This document shows positions 1-9,445 of a stretch of 63,892 nt of DNA, in pieces. Location: positions 1-63,892 of the forward strand of contig NZ_AUDH01000019.1 of the NCBI RefSeq assembly GCF_000425365.1, in the 5' to 3' direction. The notes below the pieces were generated by a model, which had not been told where the DNA came from, did not search any database, and was given only the letters and a program-made list of their open reading frames with translations. The position numbers and the translations under genes were made by a program. Within the stretch, counting starts at the first letter, position 1; each line of letters begins with the position of its first letter. This stretch comes from Rubritepida flocculans DSM 14296. Its GTDB lineage: Bacteria; Pseudomonadota; Alphaproteobacteria; Acetobacterales; Acetobacteraceae.

Positions 1-315
1 CGCGGAGCGGCCCTGATGCTGCCTCGGCTGCCCCCCGGGATCCGGGACCTGATCGCCGACCGTGGCTACGACAGCGCGCGCTTTCGTGAAGCCCTCATCT
101 CCCGGGGCATCACGCCCTGCATCCCATCCACACGAAGCCGCAAACGCTCCATCCCGCACGACGCCCTGCTCTACCGCCAGCGCCATCGCATCGAGATCAT
201 GTTCGGCAGGCTCAAGGATTGGCGCCGCATCGCCATGCGCTACGACCGCTGCGCCCACACCTTCTTCGCAGCCATAACACTCGCCGCCACCGTCATCTTC
301 TGGCTCGGGCAATGA
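1..315 (+). CDS. IS5-family transposase, C-terminal part (5' end outside window)
   Basis: The frame is open from base 1, so this is the 3' end of a longer gene. It encodes the C-terminal portion of a DDE transposase of the IS5 family (IS427-like OrfB type). ADRGYD is followed by the Y-x2-R-x3-E signature in YRQRHRIE, with the last catalytic Glu, then FGRLKDWRRI and a hydrophobic tail ending in FWLGQ. The protein would cut and join the ends of its own element. The visible part has no internal stop. Whether the whole gene is intact cannot be told from here. Confidence 0.85.
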   Translation, partial: RGAALMLPRLPPGIRDLIADRGYDSARFREALISRGITPCIPSTRSRKRSIPHDALLYRQRHRIEIMFGRLKDWRRIAMRYDRCAHTFFAAITLAATVIFWLGQ

Positions 316-324
316 GTCCTGAGC
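1..324 (+). mobile_element. Right end of an IS5-family insertion sequence
   Basis: The window opens inside an insertion sequence. Its transposase stops at 315, and the short tail GAGTCCTGAGCC then runs into CTAG at 325-328. IS5-family elements favour short CTAG/YTAR-like targets, so the element boundary probably lies at about 324. The other end is outside the window, so the inverted repeat cannot be checked. The next gene, on the opposite strand, uses the TAG within this CTAG as its stop codon. Confidence 0.6.
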
Positions 325-1110
325 CTAGCCGCGCAGCCGCCGGAAGGGCTGCGCGAGCAGGCGGGGCAGCGTCTGCTCCTCCGCCGCGCGCCAGCCCCGC
401 ACGCCCAGCACCAGCTCCCCCTCCCAGCGCCCGCGCCAGGTGCCGAACAGCCGGTCCCAGATCGAGAGGCAGAAGCCGTAATGGCTGTTCGTCTCCTCCT
501 CGCGTTCGCTGTGGTGGATGCGGTGCAGCCGGGGCGTGACGATCACCAGCGCCAGCGCACGGTCCAGCGCGGGCGGCAGGCGGATGGCCGCGTGCTCGAA
601 CAGGCTGGTGGCGTTGAGGAGGATTTCGAAGACGAGGATCCCCTCCGGCGGCGCGCCCAGCAGCGCCGCCGCAGCCATCTTCACCAGCATGGAGAGCCAG
701 ATCTCGACGGGGTGGAAGCGCAGCCCCGTGGTCGCGTCCATCTCCGGGTCGGCGTGATGGACGCGGTGCAGCGCCCAGAGCCAGGGCAGGGCGTGGAACA
801 CCCGGTGCTGGAGGTAGATCAGCAGGTCGAAGACCACCACCGTCAGCGGCAGGGAGAGCCAGAGCGGCAGGTCGAGCGCGTTCATCAGCCCCACCTCAGC
901 GTCCTGCGCCCAGAGCGCGACCCCCACCGCGGCGAGCGGCAGGGTCAGGCGCACCAGCACCGAGCCCAGCGCCACCAGGCCCAGATTCGCCACCCAGCGC
1001 CGCGCGCCCAGCGGGCGCGGCTGGGCCCAGGGGATGATCCGCTCCGCCAGCAGCAGCAGCGCGAGGACGCCGAGGAAGGCGCCGAGGCGCCAGGTCGCTT
1101 CGCTCTCCAT
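325..1110 (-). CDS. Sterol desaturase / fatty acid hydroxylase superfamily membrane protein
   Basis: This 261-residue integral membrane protein has the His-box pattern of the fatty acid hydroxylase superfamily: HRVFH (102-106), HRVHH (115-119), FEH (181-183) and HRIHH (196-200), with a further His at 133. In the family these bind a di-iron centre that hydroxylates or desaturates lipid substrates. Hydrophobic segments at about 10-25, 45-70 and 85-101 fit a membrane anchor before the first box. The substrate cannot be deduced; hopanoid, carotenoid or ornithine-lipid hydroxylases all belong here. The stop codon lies in the CTAG next to the IS5 end, so the natural C-terminus may have been altered by the insertion. 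Confidence 0.85.
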   Translation of the reverse strand: MESEATWRLGAFLGVLALLLLAERIIPWAQPRPLGARRWVANLGLVALGSVLVRLTLPLAAVGVALWAQDAEVGLMNALDLPLWLSLPLTVVVFDLLIYLQHRVFHALPWLWALHRVHHADPEMDATTGLRFHPVEIWLSMLVKMAAAALLGAPPEGILVFEILLNATSLFEHAAIRLPPALDRALALVIVTPRLHRIHHSEREEETNSHYGFCLSIWDRLFGTWRGRWEGELVLGVRGWRAAEEQTLPRLLAQPFRRLRG

Positions 1111-1141
1111 GCCCGGGATGTGGGGCGCGGCGCGCCGGATG

Positions 1142-2146
1142 CTACTCCGCCGCCTCCGCCATGCGCCCCCAGCGCGGGTTCACGAGCGGCGAATGCGCCC
1201 CGAGCGCGCGGCGCGCGGCCCAGTATTCCTCGGCCAGCCTGTCCACCAGCCGCGCGGCGGGCAGCACCTCCCGCACGCCGCTCACGCTCTGCCCCGCGCC
1301 CCAGATGTCCTTCCAGCGCTTCTTGCGGTCGGAGGCGAAGCTCATCTGCGACTTGTCGCCGGCCTCCAGATTGTCGGGATCGAGCCCCGCCCTGCGCAGC
1401 GAGGGCTTGAGGTAGTTGCCGTGCACGCCGGTGATGAGGCTGGTGTAGACGATGTCCTCCGCCCCGCATTCGGTGATCATGCGCTTGTAGTCCTCCACCG
1501 CGCGGGCCTCCTCGGTGGCGATGAAGGCGGTGCCCATGTAGGCGACATCCGCCCCCATCGCCTCGGCGGCGAGGATGCTGCGCCCATGCGCGATGGCGCC
1601 CGAGAGCGCCAGCGGCCCCGCGAACCAGGCGCGCGTCTCCTGCAGCAGCGCGAAGGGGGATTGGGCGCCCGCATGCCCGCCCGCGCCGGCCGCCACCAGC
1701 ACCAGCCCGTCCGCGCCCTTCTCGATGGCCTTGTGCGCGAAGCCCTGGTTGATCACGTCGTGCAGCACATGGCCGCCATAGGAATGGATGGCCGCGTTCA
1801 CCTCCGGCCGCGCCCCCAGGCTCGTGATGATGAGCGGCACGCGGTGCTTCACGCAGAGCGCGAGATCCTGCTCCAGCCGGTCGTTCGACCTGTGGACGAT
1901 GAGGTTGATGGCGAAGGGCGCGGAGGGCCGGTCAGGGTGCGCGCGGTCATGCGCCGCCAGCCGCTCGCGGATTTCGGCCAGCCATTCGTCGAGCTGCTCG
2001 ATCGGCCGGGCGTTGAGCGAGGGCATGGCGCCGATCACGCCCGCGCTGCACTGCGCCACCACCAGATCGGGCACCGAGATGATGAAGAGCGGCGAGCCGA
2101 TCAGCGGCAGCCTGAGCCGCCCCTTCAGCGTGTCGCGCAGGTCCAT
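1142..2146 (-). CDS. Nitronate monooxygenase (2-nitropropane dioxygenase family)
   Basis: The 334-residue product is a TIM-barrel FMN enzyme of the nitronate monooxygenase family, which oxidises alkyl nitronates such as propionate 3-nitronate and protects against them. It starts with the usual [12 protein letters not shown] strand. The glycine-rich flavin phosphate region AAGAGGHAG lies mid-protein, followed by [20 protein letters not shown] and the [11 protein letters not shown] strand typical of the family. Length is normal. It is 31 bp downstream of the hydroxylase start, and both lie on the minus strand, so this gene is read first and they may be co-transcribed. Physiological substrate is unknown. 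Confidence 0.88.
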   Translation of the reverse strand: MDLRDTLKGRLRLPLIGSPLFIISVPDLVVAQCSAGVIGAMPSLNARPIEQLDEWLAEIRERLAAHDRAHPDRPSAPFAINLIVHRSNDRLEQDLALCVKHRVPLIITSLGARPEVNAAIHSYGGHVLHDVINQGFAHKAIEKGADGLVLVAAGAGGHAGAQSPFALLQETRAWFAGPLALSGAIAHGRSILAAEAMGADVAYMGTAFIATEEARAVEDYKRMITECGAEDIVYTSLITGVHGNYLKPSLRRAGLDPDNLEAGDKSQMSFASDRKKRWKDIWGAGQSVSGVREVLPAARLVDRLAEEYWAARRALGAHSPLVNPRWGRMAEAAE

Positions 2147-2290
2147 GGCTGTCTCCTCCGTCCGCGGCGGAGGCTACGCCCCGTCATTCGCCCCGTCCAT
2201 GAGGGGCATCGCCGCGCGGAATGGGCGCGGGATTGGCAGGCCGCGCCCCCGCCCGCATATGGCGGGGCGACGCACCGAACGGAGCGACCG

Positions 2291-2881
2291 ATGACCGAAC
2301 CCCTTCCGCCCGCCGCGCTGGACCAGCTCTTCCGCACCGCGCGCACGCACAACAAGTGGCTGGACAAGCCCGTCTCGGACGAGACGATCCACGCGCTCTA
2401 CGAGCTGCTGAAATGGGGCCCGACCAGCGCCAACGCCTCGCCCGCGCGCTTCCTGTTCCTGCGCTCGCCCGAGGCGAAGGCGAAGCTGAAGGAGGCGCTC
2501 TCGCCCGGCAACATCGAGAAGACGATGACCGCCCCCGTCACCGTCATCGTGGCGCATGACCCGAAGTTCTACGACCTTCTGCCGCGCCTCTTCCCGCATG
2601 CCGACGCGAAGTCCTGGTTCGCGGGCAACTGGTCGCTCGCCGACATCACGGCCTTCCGCAACGGCACGCTGCAGGGCGCCTATCTGATGCTGGCCGCGCG
2701 CGCGCTCGGCCTCGATGTCGGGGCGATGAGCGGCTTCGACAACATGAAGGTGGACGAGCTCTTCCTCGCCGACACGGGCTGGAAGTCCAACTTCCTGGTC
2801 AATCTCGGCTATGGCGACCCGGCGGGGCTCTTCCCGCGCAGCCCGCGCCTCGAGTTCGACGAGGCGGCGAAGATCCTCTGA
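2291..2881 (+). CDS. Nitroreductase-family protein, malonic semialdehyde reductase RutE-like
   Basis: The product has 196 residues and belongs to the FMN-dependent nitroreductase fold, RutE/HadB subgroup. RutE reduces malonic semialdehyde to 3-hydroxypropionate during uracil breakdown. Matching features are the early [14 protein letters not shown] segment that grips FMN, the central [20 protein letters not shown] helix, GAMSGFD, and [10 protein letters not shown] near the end. The ATG at 2291 follows GGAGCGACC and keeps the family's length. No other rut genes are nearby, so a general NAD(P)H-dependent reductase role is equally possible. The next gene starts 10 bp downstream. Confidence 0.85.
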   Translation: MTEPLPPAALDQLFRTARTHNKWLDKPVSDETIHALYELLKWGPTSANASPARFLFLRSPEAKAKLKEALSPGNIEKTMTAPVTVIVAHDPKFYDLLPRLFPHADAKSWFAGNWSLADITAFRNGTLQGAYLMLAARALGLDVGAMSGFDNMKVDELFLADTGWKSNFLVNLGYGDPAGLFPRSPRLEFDEAAKIL

Positions 2882-2891
2882 GGCCCGGCGC

Positions 2892-3833
2892 GTGACGCCC
2901 GCGCGCCTCGCCTGGCTGGACGCGGCGCGCGGCGCGGCGCTCATCCCCATGGCGCTGTATCACGGCGCCTGGGATCTCAGCCTCTTCGGCTGGATCGCGA
3001 CCGACATCGCGCACCACGCGGGCTGGACGGCGCTGGCCCGCGCCACGACCGTGAGCTTCCTCGTCATCTCCGGGATCGGCCTCGCGCTGGCGGCGCGCGC
3101 GGGGGCGGGCCCGGGCCGGGCGCTGCGGCGCGTGGGACGGATCGCGGCGGCGGCGGGGCTGGTGAGCCTCGCGACCTGGTGGTTCGCGCCGGCGAACATG
3201 GTGCTGTTCGGCATCCTGCACGCCATCGCGCTCGGCAGCCTGCTGGCCTGGCCGCTGCGCCGCGCGCCCGATGCGCTGCTGCTCGCGCTCGCCGCCCTGG
3301 TCATGGCGCTGCCCTTCCTGCTGCGCGACCCCGCCTTCGCGGGGCCGGGCTGGAGCTGGCTCGGCCTCTCGCCCGAGCCCTCGGCGGCCTTCGATCACGT
3401 GCCGCTCGCGCCCTGGTGGGGCTGGATGCTGCTCGGCCTCGTCGCGGGGCGGCGGCTGCCGCTGGCGGGGGCGGGCGCGGCGCCGGGGGCGGTGGTGCGC
3501 GGCCTCGCCTGGGCGGGGCGGCGCAGCCTGCCGATCTATCTGCTGCACCAGCCCCTCTTCATCGGGGCGCTGATGCTGGCCGCCCATCTCGCCGCGCCCT
3601 CGCCCGCCGCGCTGCGCGAGTCCTGGCGCGAGGCGCTGCGCGCCGATTGCGCCGCCTCGGGCGACCCCGCGCCCGTCTGCGCCGCCTATGCGGAGTGCGC
3701 CGTCTCCCGCCTCGCGCCGGAGCCCGGGCTGCTGGACGCGGCGCGCCGCAAGCGCCTCACCCAGGCCCAGCGCGCCCGCTTCGAATCCGTGCTGGACGCC
3801 TGCGAGGCCGAGGCCGGCCAACTCGGGCGCTGA
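2892..3833 (+). CDS. DUF1624 (HGSNAT-like) multi-pass membrane protein
   Basis: This is a 313-residue multi-spanning membrane protein of the DUF1624 / heparan-alpha-glucosaminide acetyltransferase-like acyltransferase group. The N-terminus carries the typical R-x-x-WLDAARGAALIPMALYH segment. Later hydrophobic helices include one ending in SLPIYLLHQP, a pattern shared with membrane acyltransferases. I chose the GTG at 2892 because it places the conserved LDAARG motif near residue 10; earlier in-frame codons lie in the preceding gene. The soluble C-terminal tail of about 90 residues has three Cys, may lie in the periplasm and is not typical. Acyl donor and acceptor are unknown. Confidence 0.8.
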   Translation: MTPARLAWLDAARGAALIPMALYHGAWDLSLFGWIATDIAHHAGWTALARATTVSFLVISGIGLALAARAGAGPGRALRRVGRIAAAAGLVSLATWWFAPANMVLFGILHAIALGSLLAWPLRRAPDALLLALAALVMALPFLLRDPAFAGPGWSWLGLSPEPSAAFDHVPLAPWWGWMLLGLVAGRRLPLAGAGAAPGAVVRGLAWAGRRSLPIYLLHQPLFIGALMLAAHLAAPSPAALRESWREALRADCAASGDPAPVCAAYAECAVSRLAPEPGLLDAARRKRLTQAQRARFESVLDACEAEAGQLGR

Positions 3834-3893
3834 GCCCCTTCGCCCGCCCCCCCGCTGCGCGGTAAACTCCGGCCGGGAACGGAGGCACAGGCC

Positions 3894-5222
3894 ATGAACG
3901 TGATCCAGCGCAGCGCCGCGGTCGAGACGGCGGGCTACATGTCGGGCTTCGGAAACGGCTTCGAGACGGAGGCGCTGCCGGGCGCGCTGCCCGTCGGGCG
4001 CAACTCGCCGCAGCGCTGCGCCTATGGGCTCTACGCCGAGCAGCTCTCCGGCTCGCCCTTCACCGCCCCGCGCGCGACCAACGAGCGGAGCTGGCTCTAC
4101 CGCATCCGCCCCACCATCGCGCACTGGAACAGCCTGCGCCCGCGCGCGCCCGGGCTCTGGCGCAGCGCCCCCTGCGAGGAGGGGCGCGACCTGCCGCCCG
4201 CGCCCTATCGCTGGGCCCCCGTGCCGGTGCCACAGAACGCGGGCAGCTTCATCGAGGGCATCCGCACCGTCACCACCGCGGGCGACTCGGACGCCGCCAC
4301 GGGCATGGCCGCCTCGCTCTGGCTCTGCGACCGCTCGATGACCGACGAGGTGTTCTGGAACGCCGACGCCGAGATGCTGCTCGTCCCCCAGATGGGCACG
4401 CTGCTGCTGCGCACCGAGTTCGGGCGCATCCACCTCGCCCCGGGCGAGATCGCCGTCATCCCGCGCGGCGTGAAGTTCGCAGTGGATGTGGAGGGGCCCT
4501 CGCGCGGCTATCTCTGCGAGAACTACGGCGGCGCCTTCACCCTGCCCGAGCGCGGACCGATCGGCGCCAACTGCCTCGCGAACCCGCGCGACTTCCTCAC
4601 ACCCGTCGCGCATTACGAGGACCGCGAGACGCCGCACCGCCTGGTGGTGAAGTGGGGCGGGCGGCTGTGGGAGACGGAGCTGCCCTGGAGCCCGCTGGAC
4701 GTGGTGGCCTGGCACGGCAACTACGCGCCCTACAAGTACGACCTGCGGCGGTACTCGCCCGTCGGCCCGCTGCTCTTCGACCACGCGGACCCGAGCATCT
4801 TCACCGTGCTGACCGCGCCTTCCGAGACGCCGGGCACGGCGAACATCGACTTCGTGATCTTCCCCGACCGCTGGATGGTGGCGGAGAACACCTTCCGCCC
4901 GCCCTGGTATCACATGAACGTGATGAGCGAGTTCATGGGGCTGATCTACGGCCAGTACGACGCGAAGCCGGAGGGCTTCAAGCCGGGCGGCATCTCGCTG
5001 CACAACCGCATGCTGCCGCACGGCCCGGACGTGGACGCCTTCGAGGGCGCGAGCCGCGCCGAGCTCAAGCCGCACAAGCTGGAGGGCACCATGGCCTTCA
5101 TGTTCGAGACGCGGCTGCCGCAGCGCGTCACCGACTGGGCGGCGGGGCTCGCGGAACGCGAGCGCGGCTACGAGCACTACGGCCGCGCCCTGAAGCGCTA
5201 TTTCGACCCCGCCCGCCCGTGA
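3894..5222 (+). CDS. hmgA: Homogentisate 1,2-dioxygenase
   Basis: HmgA opens the ring of homogentisate to maleylacetoacetate in tyrosine and phenylalanine breakdown. The 442-residue length is normal. [20 protein letters not shown] near the N-terminus is a family signature. The iron ligands appear in [11 protein letters not shown] (His and Glu near 340-346) and in the later [11 protein letters not shown] segment. The start ATG follows GGAGG by 8 bases. The stop overlaps the GTG start of the fumarylacetoacetase gene by four bases, which implies translational coupling. The isomerase step between the two (maiA) is not encoded here. Confidence 0.97.
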   Translation: MNVIQRSAAVETAGYMSGFGNGFETEALPGALPVGRNSPQRCAYGLYAEQLSGSPFTAPRATNERSWLYRIRPTIAHWNSLRPRAPGLWRSAPCEEGRDLPPAPYRWAPVPVPQNAGSFIEGIRTVTTAGDSDAATGMAASLWLCDRSMTDEVFWNADAEMLLVPQMGTLLLRTEFGRIHLAPGEIAVIPRGVKFAVDVEGPSRGYLCENYGGAFTLPERGPIGANCLANPRDFLTPVAHYEDRETPHRLVVKWGGRLWETELPWSPLDVVAWHGNYAPYKYDLRRYSPVGPLLFDHADPSIFTVLTAPSETPGTANIDFVIFPDRWMVAENTFRPPWYHMNVMSEFMGLIYGQYDAKPEGFKPGGISLHNRMLPHGPDVDAFEGASRAELKPHKLEGTMAFMFETRLPQRVTDWAAGLAERERGYEHYGRALKRYFDPARP

Positions 5223-6463
5223 CCGACCCGACGCTCGACCCCGCGCTCCGCTCCTGGGTGGAGAGCGCCAACGGGCATCCGGACTTCCCCATCCAGAACC
5301 TGCCGCTCGGCGTCTTCTCGCCGCCGGGCGGCGCGCCCCGCGCGGGGGTGGCCATCGGGGAGATGGTGCTCGACCTCGCCGCGGCGGGGCTTGCCCTGCC
5401 CGCGCCGCTCAACGCCTTCCTCGCCGAGGGCGCGGCGGCGCGCCGGGCCCTGCGCGCGCGCGTCTCGGCCCTGCTCGCCCACGGCGCCACGCCGCACCCC
5501 GAATGGCTGCACGCGCAGCGCGAGGTGACGCTGCACCTGCCCGCGCAGATCGGCGACTACACGGATTTCTACGCCGGCATCCATCACGCCGTCGCGGCCG
5601 GGAAGCTCTTCCGCCCCGACAATCCGCTGCTCCCCAACTACAAGCATCTGCCCGTGGGCTATCACGGCCGCGCCTCCTCCATCGTGCCGAGCGGGGCGCC
5701 GGTGCGCCGCCCGAACGGCCAGCGCGCGGGCGCGGAGGGGCCAAGCTTCGGCCCCGCCCAGCGCCTCGACTACGAGCTCGAGCTCGGCGTCTTCATCGGC
5801 CCCGGCAATGCGCTGGGCGAGCCCATCCCCATCGCGAGCGCGGCCGCGCACATCGCGGGCTTCTGCCTGCTGAACGACTGGTCGGCGCGCGACATCCAGG
5901 CCTGGGAGTATCAGCCCCTCGGCCCCTTCCTCGGCAAATCCTTCGCCACCACCATCAGCCCCTGGATCGTCACGCCCGAGGCGCTGGCGCCCTTCCGCAT
6001 CCCGCAGGCCCCGCGCCCGGAGGGCGACCCGCGGCCGCTGCCCTATCTCTGGGACGAGGCGGACCAGGCCGCGGGCGCCCTCGCGCTGGAGCTGGAGGTC
6101 TGGCTCCTCACCCCCGGCATGCGCGCCGCGGGGCTGGCGCCGCATCGCGTGGCGGCGAGCGACGCGCGCCACCTGTACTTCACCCCGGCGCAGATGGTGG
6201 CGCATCACACCAGCAACGGCTGCAACCTGCGCCCCGGCGATCTGCTGGGCACGGGCACCATCAGCGGGCCCGAGCGCGCGGCCTATGGCTCGCTGTTGGA
6301 GAGCACGGCCGGCGGGCGCGAGCCGCTGCGCCTGCCCGGCGGCGAGACGCGCGCCTTCCTCGAGGACGGCGACGAGGTGGTGCTGACGGCGCGGGCGCGG
6401 CGCGAGGGCTTCGTCCCCATCGGCTTCGGCCCCTGCGCGGGGGTGGTGCTGCCCGCGGCCTAG
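5219..6463 (+). CDS. fahA: Fumarylacetoacetase
   Basis: FahA hydrolyses fumarylacetoacetate to fumarate and acetoacetate, the last step of tyrosine catabolism. The 414-residue product has the N-terminal SH3-like domain (about 1-115), then the catalytic fold with [25 protein letters not shown], the metal-site region [32 protein letters not shown] and the C-terminal GTGTISGP. The GTG start overlaps the hmgA stop (GTGA), and no better start keeps the usual PNLPxG-like beginning (here [12 protein letters not shown] at about 22-33). The stop codon lies in the first arm of a long hairpin. Confidence 0.96.
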   Translation: MTDPTLDPALRSWVESANGHPDFPIQNLPLGVFSPPGGAPRAGVAIGEMVLDLAAAGLALPAPLNAFLAEGAAARRALRARVSALLAHGATPHPEWLHAQREVTLHLPAQIGDYTDFYAGIHHAVAAGKLFRPDNPLLPNYKHLPVGYHGRASSIVPSGAPVRRPNGQRAGAEGPSFGPAQRLDYELELGVFIGPGNALGEPIPIASAAAHIAGFCLLNDWSARDIQAWEYQPLGPFLGKSFATTISPWIVTPEALAPFRIPQAPRPEGDPRPLPYLWDEADQAAGALALELEVWLLTPGMRAAGLAPHRVAASDARHLYFTPAQMVAHHTSNGCNLRPGDLLGTGTISGPERAAYGSLLESTAGGREPLRLPGGETRAFLEDGDEVVLTARARREGFVPIGFGPCAGVVLPAA

Positions 6464-6492
6464 GCCATGATCCGCGACATCGGATCATGGCC
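6463..6492 (+). terminator. Perfect 12-bp inverted repeat at the end of fahA
   Basis: GGCCATGATCCG (6463-6474) and CGGATCATGGCC (6481-6492) are perfect reverse complements around a 6-base loop. The last base of the fahA stop codon is part of the first arm. There is no T-run after the second arm, so if it ends transcription of hmgA-fahA it does so imperfectly. It could instead protect the mRNA 3' end or bind a protein. The arms are less GC-rich than their surroundings, which makes a chance palindrome less likely. Confidence 0.5.
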
Positions 6493-6626
6493 CAGCCTTT
6501 GCCGAGAGGGCGATTCACCGCTGCGGCGCCTCCGCCTTCGCGGATCGCGTTCCAAATCCCGATTCCGAAACTCGGAGAGTTGCGCTACAGCAGCGCCATG
6601 CGCCACTCCCCGCCCGGCCTCGCGCC

Positions 6627-7577
6627 ATGCTGATCCGCCGCCGCAGGGGCTGGGAACTGCCCGAGAGCGCCGCCACGCCCGAGGCCGCGGTGCTGCAGCG
6701 CCGCGCCCTGCTCGGCGCGGGGGCGGCGCTGCTGCCCGGCGCGGCCGCGGCGCAGCGCATCGGCGATGCACCCCCCGCCCCGCCCCTGCCCGCCCATGCC
6801 CGCAACGAGCGCTTCGAGGGCGGCCGCGCCCTCACCCCCGAGCGCGACGCCACCAGCTACAACAACTTCTACGAGTTCGGGACCGACAAGAGCATCTGGC
6901 GCGCCGCCCAGCGCATGCCCGTGCGCCCGTGGCAGATCCGCGTCGAGGGGATGGTGGCGCAGCCCCGCACCTTCGACGTGGACGAGCTGATCCGCCTCAT
7001 GCCCATCGAGGAGCGCGTCTATCGCCTGCGCTGCGTCGAGGCCTGGGCGATGACCGTGCCCTGGACGGGCTTCGAGCTCTCGCACCTGCTGCGCCTGGTC
7101 GAGCCGCTCTCCGGCGCGCGCTACCTGGCCTTCGAGACGGCGGCGCTGCCTGCCGTCATGCCCGGGCTGCGGCAATCATGGTATCCCTGGCCGCATGTCG
7201 AGGGCTGCACCCTCGAGGAGGCGATGAACGAGCTGACCTTCATGCCCGTCGGCATGTATGGCCGGCCCTTGCCGCAGCAGAATGGCGGGCCGTTCCGCGT
7301 GGTCTTCCCGTGGAAATACGGCTTCAAGTCCGGCAAGTCGGTGGTGCGGATCACCCTGACCGACCGCCGGCCGCAGACCTTCTGGCCGCGCATCCAGCCC
7401 AGCGAATACGGGTTCTGGGCCAATGTGAACCCGGAGGTGGCGCATCCGCGCTGGAGCCAGGCGACGGAACGGCTGCTGGGCAGCGGCGAGCGCGTGCCCA
7501 CCCGCCTGTTCAACGGCTATGGCGAGTGGGTGGCGGCGCTCTATGTGAACCTGCAGCGCGAGCGGCTCTGGGCGTAG
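6627..7577 (+). CDS. msrP: Protein-methionine-sulfoxide reductase catalytic subunit MsrP (YedY)
   Basis: MsrP is a periplasmic molybdopterin enzyme that repairs oxidised methionines in envelope proteins. The N-terminus has a Tat-type signal: the arginine pair in LQRRALLGAGAALL (near 25-26) followed by an Ala-rich cleavage region. The molybdenum-binding Cys is at 136 in VYRLRCVEAWAM, as in E. coli MsrP. At 316 residues it is of family length. The heme partner MsrQ usually follows msrP, but the next gene is ptsI on the other strand, so MsrQ must be elsewhere or absent. The gene stands alone, about 134 bp after the fahA hairpin. Confidence 0.95.
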   Translation: MLIRRRRGWELPESAATPEAAVLQRRALLGAGAALLPGAAAAQRIGDAPPAPPLPAHARNERFEGGRALTPERDATSYNNFYEFGTDKSIWRAAQRMPVRPWQIRVEGMVAQPRTFDVDELIRLMPIEERVYRLRCVEAWAMTVPWTGFELSHLLRLVEPLSGARYLAFETAALPAVMPGLRQSWYPWPHVEGCTLEEAMNELTFMPVGMYGRPLPQQNGGPFRVVFPWKYGFKSGKSVVRITLTDRRPQTFWPRIQPSEYGFWANVNPEVAHPRWSQATERLLGSGERVPTRLFNGYGEWVAALYVNLQRERLWA

Positions 7578-7591
7578 CGCGGCCGCCCGTA

Positions 7592-9445
7592 TCAGCGCTC
7601 CTCGCGCCGGCTGAACTCCTCCACCAGCTCGGCGATGCGCTGGGGGTCGCTCTGCTCCATCACGCGGCGGGCGAAGCGCGCGCAGTCGTCGATGTCGAGG
7701 CCGCGCACCGCCTGCTTCACGCGCGGGATGGCGCTCGCGTTCATCGAGAGCGAGCGCAGCCCGAGGCCGAGCAGCAGCGGCACCAGCTTGGGGTTGCCCG
7801 CCATCTCCCCGCAGACGGAGACGGGCATGCGTAGCCTGAGCGCCGCCTCGATGGCGAACTGCATCAGCCGCAGCACGGCGGGGTGCAGCGGGTCGTAGAG
7901 ATGCGCGACGTCGATCTCCGCGCGGTCCACCGCCAGGGTGTACATGGCCAGGTCGTTGGTGCCGATCGCGAAGAAATCCGCCTCCAGCGCGATGGCATCC
8001 GCGGCCAGCGCCGCGCCGGGGGTCTCGATCATGGCGCCGAGCGGCGGCAGCTTCTCGGGCAGGCTCTCGCCGCGCCGGCGCAGGCGCCGGGCCACGCGCT
8101 CGTAGATCTCGCGCGCCGCGGCGACCTCGGCGGGAACCGTCACCATGGGCAGCAGCACCCGCACATTGCCGAGGCCCGAGACGCGCAGGATGGCGGCGAA
8201 CTGCGCCTCCAGAAGCTCGGGCCGCTTCAGCAGCATGCGCAGGCCGCGCAGGCCGAGCGCGGGGTTGGGGCCCACCGGGGCGGGCAGCGTGTCGGCCAGC
8301 CCCTCGATCTCCTTCTCGCCGCCCCAGTCGAGCACGCGGATGGTCACGGGGTCATGGCCCATCGCCTCCACGATCATGCGGTAGGCGGAGACCTGGTCGT
8401 CCTCGTCCGGCGGGTCGGGCCGGTTCATGAACAGGAACTCGGTGCGCAAGAGGCCGATGCCCTGGGCCCCGGCCTGGTCGAGCAGCGGCAGCTCGGCGGG
8501 GATTTCCAGATTGGCCTGCAGCTCGACGAGCTGCCCGTCCGTCGTCTCGGCGGGCAGGCGGCGCAGCTTGCCCAGCCGCGCGCGCTCCTTCGCCTGGGCG
8601 GCGAGCCCCTCGCGCGCCGCGGCCAGCGTCTCGGCCGAGGGGTGCAGCGCGAGGAAGCCGGCCGCCCCGTCCACCACCGCCGCATCGCCGCGCCGGGCCG
8701 CGGCGGTCAGCCCATGGCAGCCCAGCACCGCCGGGATGCCCAGCGCGCGCAGCATGATGGCGGTGTGCCCGTCCGCCCCCCCCTCCTCGGTGCAGACGGC
8801 GGCGATGCGGCCGGGCTCGAGCAGCGCGGCGTCGGCCGGCGTCAGCTCCTCCGTCACCAGGATCGCGCCCTGCGGCACGCCCTTCAATGAGCGGAAGGGG
8901 GTGGCGGTGAGGTTGCGCACCAGCCGGCGCGCGATCTCGCGCACCTCGCCCGCGCGGCGGTTGAGCCCGGCCTTGTCGTCGTCCTTCGTGGCGAGGATGG
9001 CGGCGGCGATGGCCTCGGCCTCGTCCTGCACCGCCGTCTCGGCGGAGAGCAGCTCCTCGCCGATGCGCTTGCGCGCGCCGCGCAGCAGGCGCGAGTTGCC
9101 GAGCATGAGGATGTAGGCGTCGAGCAGCGGCTCCAGCTCCTCCTGCGCCTCCTCGGGCAGGATGGCGAGCCGGGCCTTGAGCTTGCCCACCTGCTTGCGC
9201 GAGAGGGCGGCGGCCTCGGAGAGGCGGGTGCGCTCGGCCTCCACCTCGGCCTCGGCGATGCTGCGGCGCGGGGTTTCGGGCGTCGCCTCGGTGGTGTCAT
9301 AGACCTGCCCGATGGCGATGCCGGGCGAGACGGGAATGCCCGTCAGGCGCTTCTCGGCCTCGGCGGCCTTGGGCGCGCGCGGGGTCTTGCGGCGCTCCTC
9401 GGCGCCGCGGGGGGGCTCGGGCCGGGCCTGGCCCTCAGTCTTCAT
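7592..9445 (-). CDS. ptsI: Phosphoenolpyruvate-protein phosphotransferase (PTS enzyme I)
   Basis: Enzyme I takes phosphate from PEP and passes it to HPr. The 617-residue product has a charged 33-residue extension, then the N-terminal domain beginning LTGIPVSPGIAIG. The phosphorylated His is at 227 in GGADGHTAIMLRALGIPAV, where most homologues have TSHTAI. The PEP-binding barrel follows with LLRTEFLFMNR, FAIGTNDLAMYTLAVDR and the active Cys in VCGEMAGNP. There is no GAF domain, so it is not the classic PtsP. Last gene of the hprK-rapZ-EIIA-ptsH-ptsI operon, it overlaps ptsH by 11 bases. No sugar permease is nearby, so its role is probably regulatory. Confidence 0.93.
   Translation of the reverse strand: MKTEGQARPEPPRGAEERRKTPRAPKAAEAEKRLTGIPVSPGIAIGQVYDTTEATPETPRRSIAEAEVEAERTRLSEAAALSRKQVGKLKARLAILPEEAQEELEPLLDAYILMLGNSRLLRGARKRIGEELLSAETAVQDEAEAIAAAILATKDDDKAGLNRRAGEVREIARRLVRNLTATPFRSLKGVPQGAILVTEELTPADAALLEPGRIAAVCTEEGGADGHTAIMLRALGIPAVLGCHGLTAAARRGDAAVVDGAAGFLALHPSAETLAAAREGLAAQAKERARLGKLRRLPAETTDGQLVELQANLEIPAELPLLDQAGAQGIGLLRTEFLFMNRPDPPDEDDQVSAYRMIVEAMGHDPVTIRVLDWGGEKEIEGLADTLPAPVGPNPALGLRGLRMLLKRPELLEAQFAAILRVSGLGNVRVLLPMVTVPAEVAAAREIYERVARRLRRRGESLPEKLPPLGAMIETPGAALAADAIALEADFFAIGTNDLAMYTLAVDRAEIDVAHLYDPLHPAVLRLMQFAIEAALRLRMPVSVCGEMAGNPKLVPLLLGLGLRSLSMNASAIPRVKQAVRGLDIDDCARFARRVMEQSDPQRIAELVEEFSRREER

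Noticed and set aside
2799-5177. Very long minus-strand open frame opposite hmgA (about 790 codons)
   Set aside because: High GC makes long antisense frames common. Its translation is low-complexity Arg/Ala/Gly, while the plus strand carries the well-conserved hmgA.
7592-9445. Reading enzyme I as PtsP of the nitrogen PTS
   Set aside because: There is no N-terminal GAF domain, only a short charged extension, and the gene directly follows HPr.
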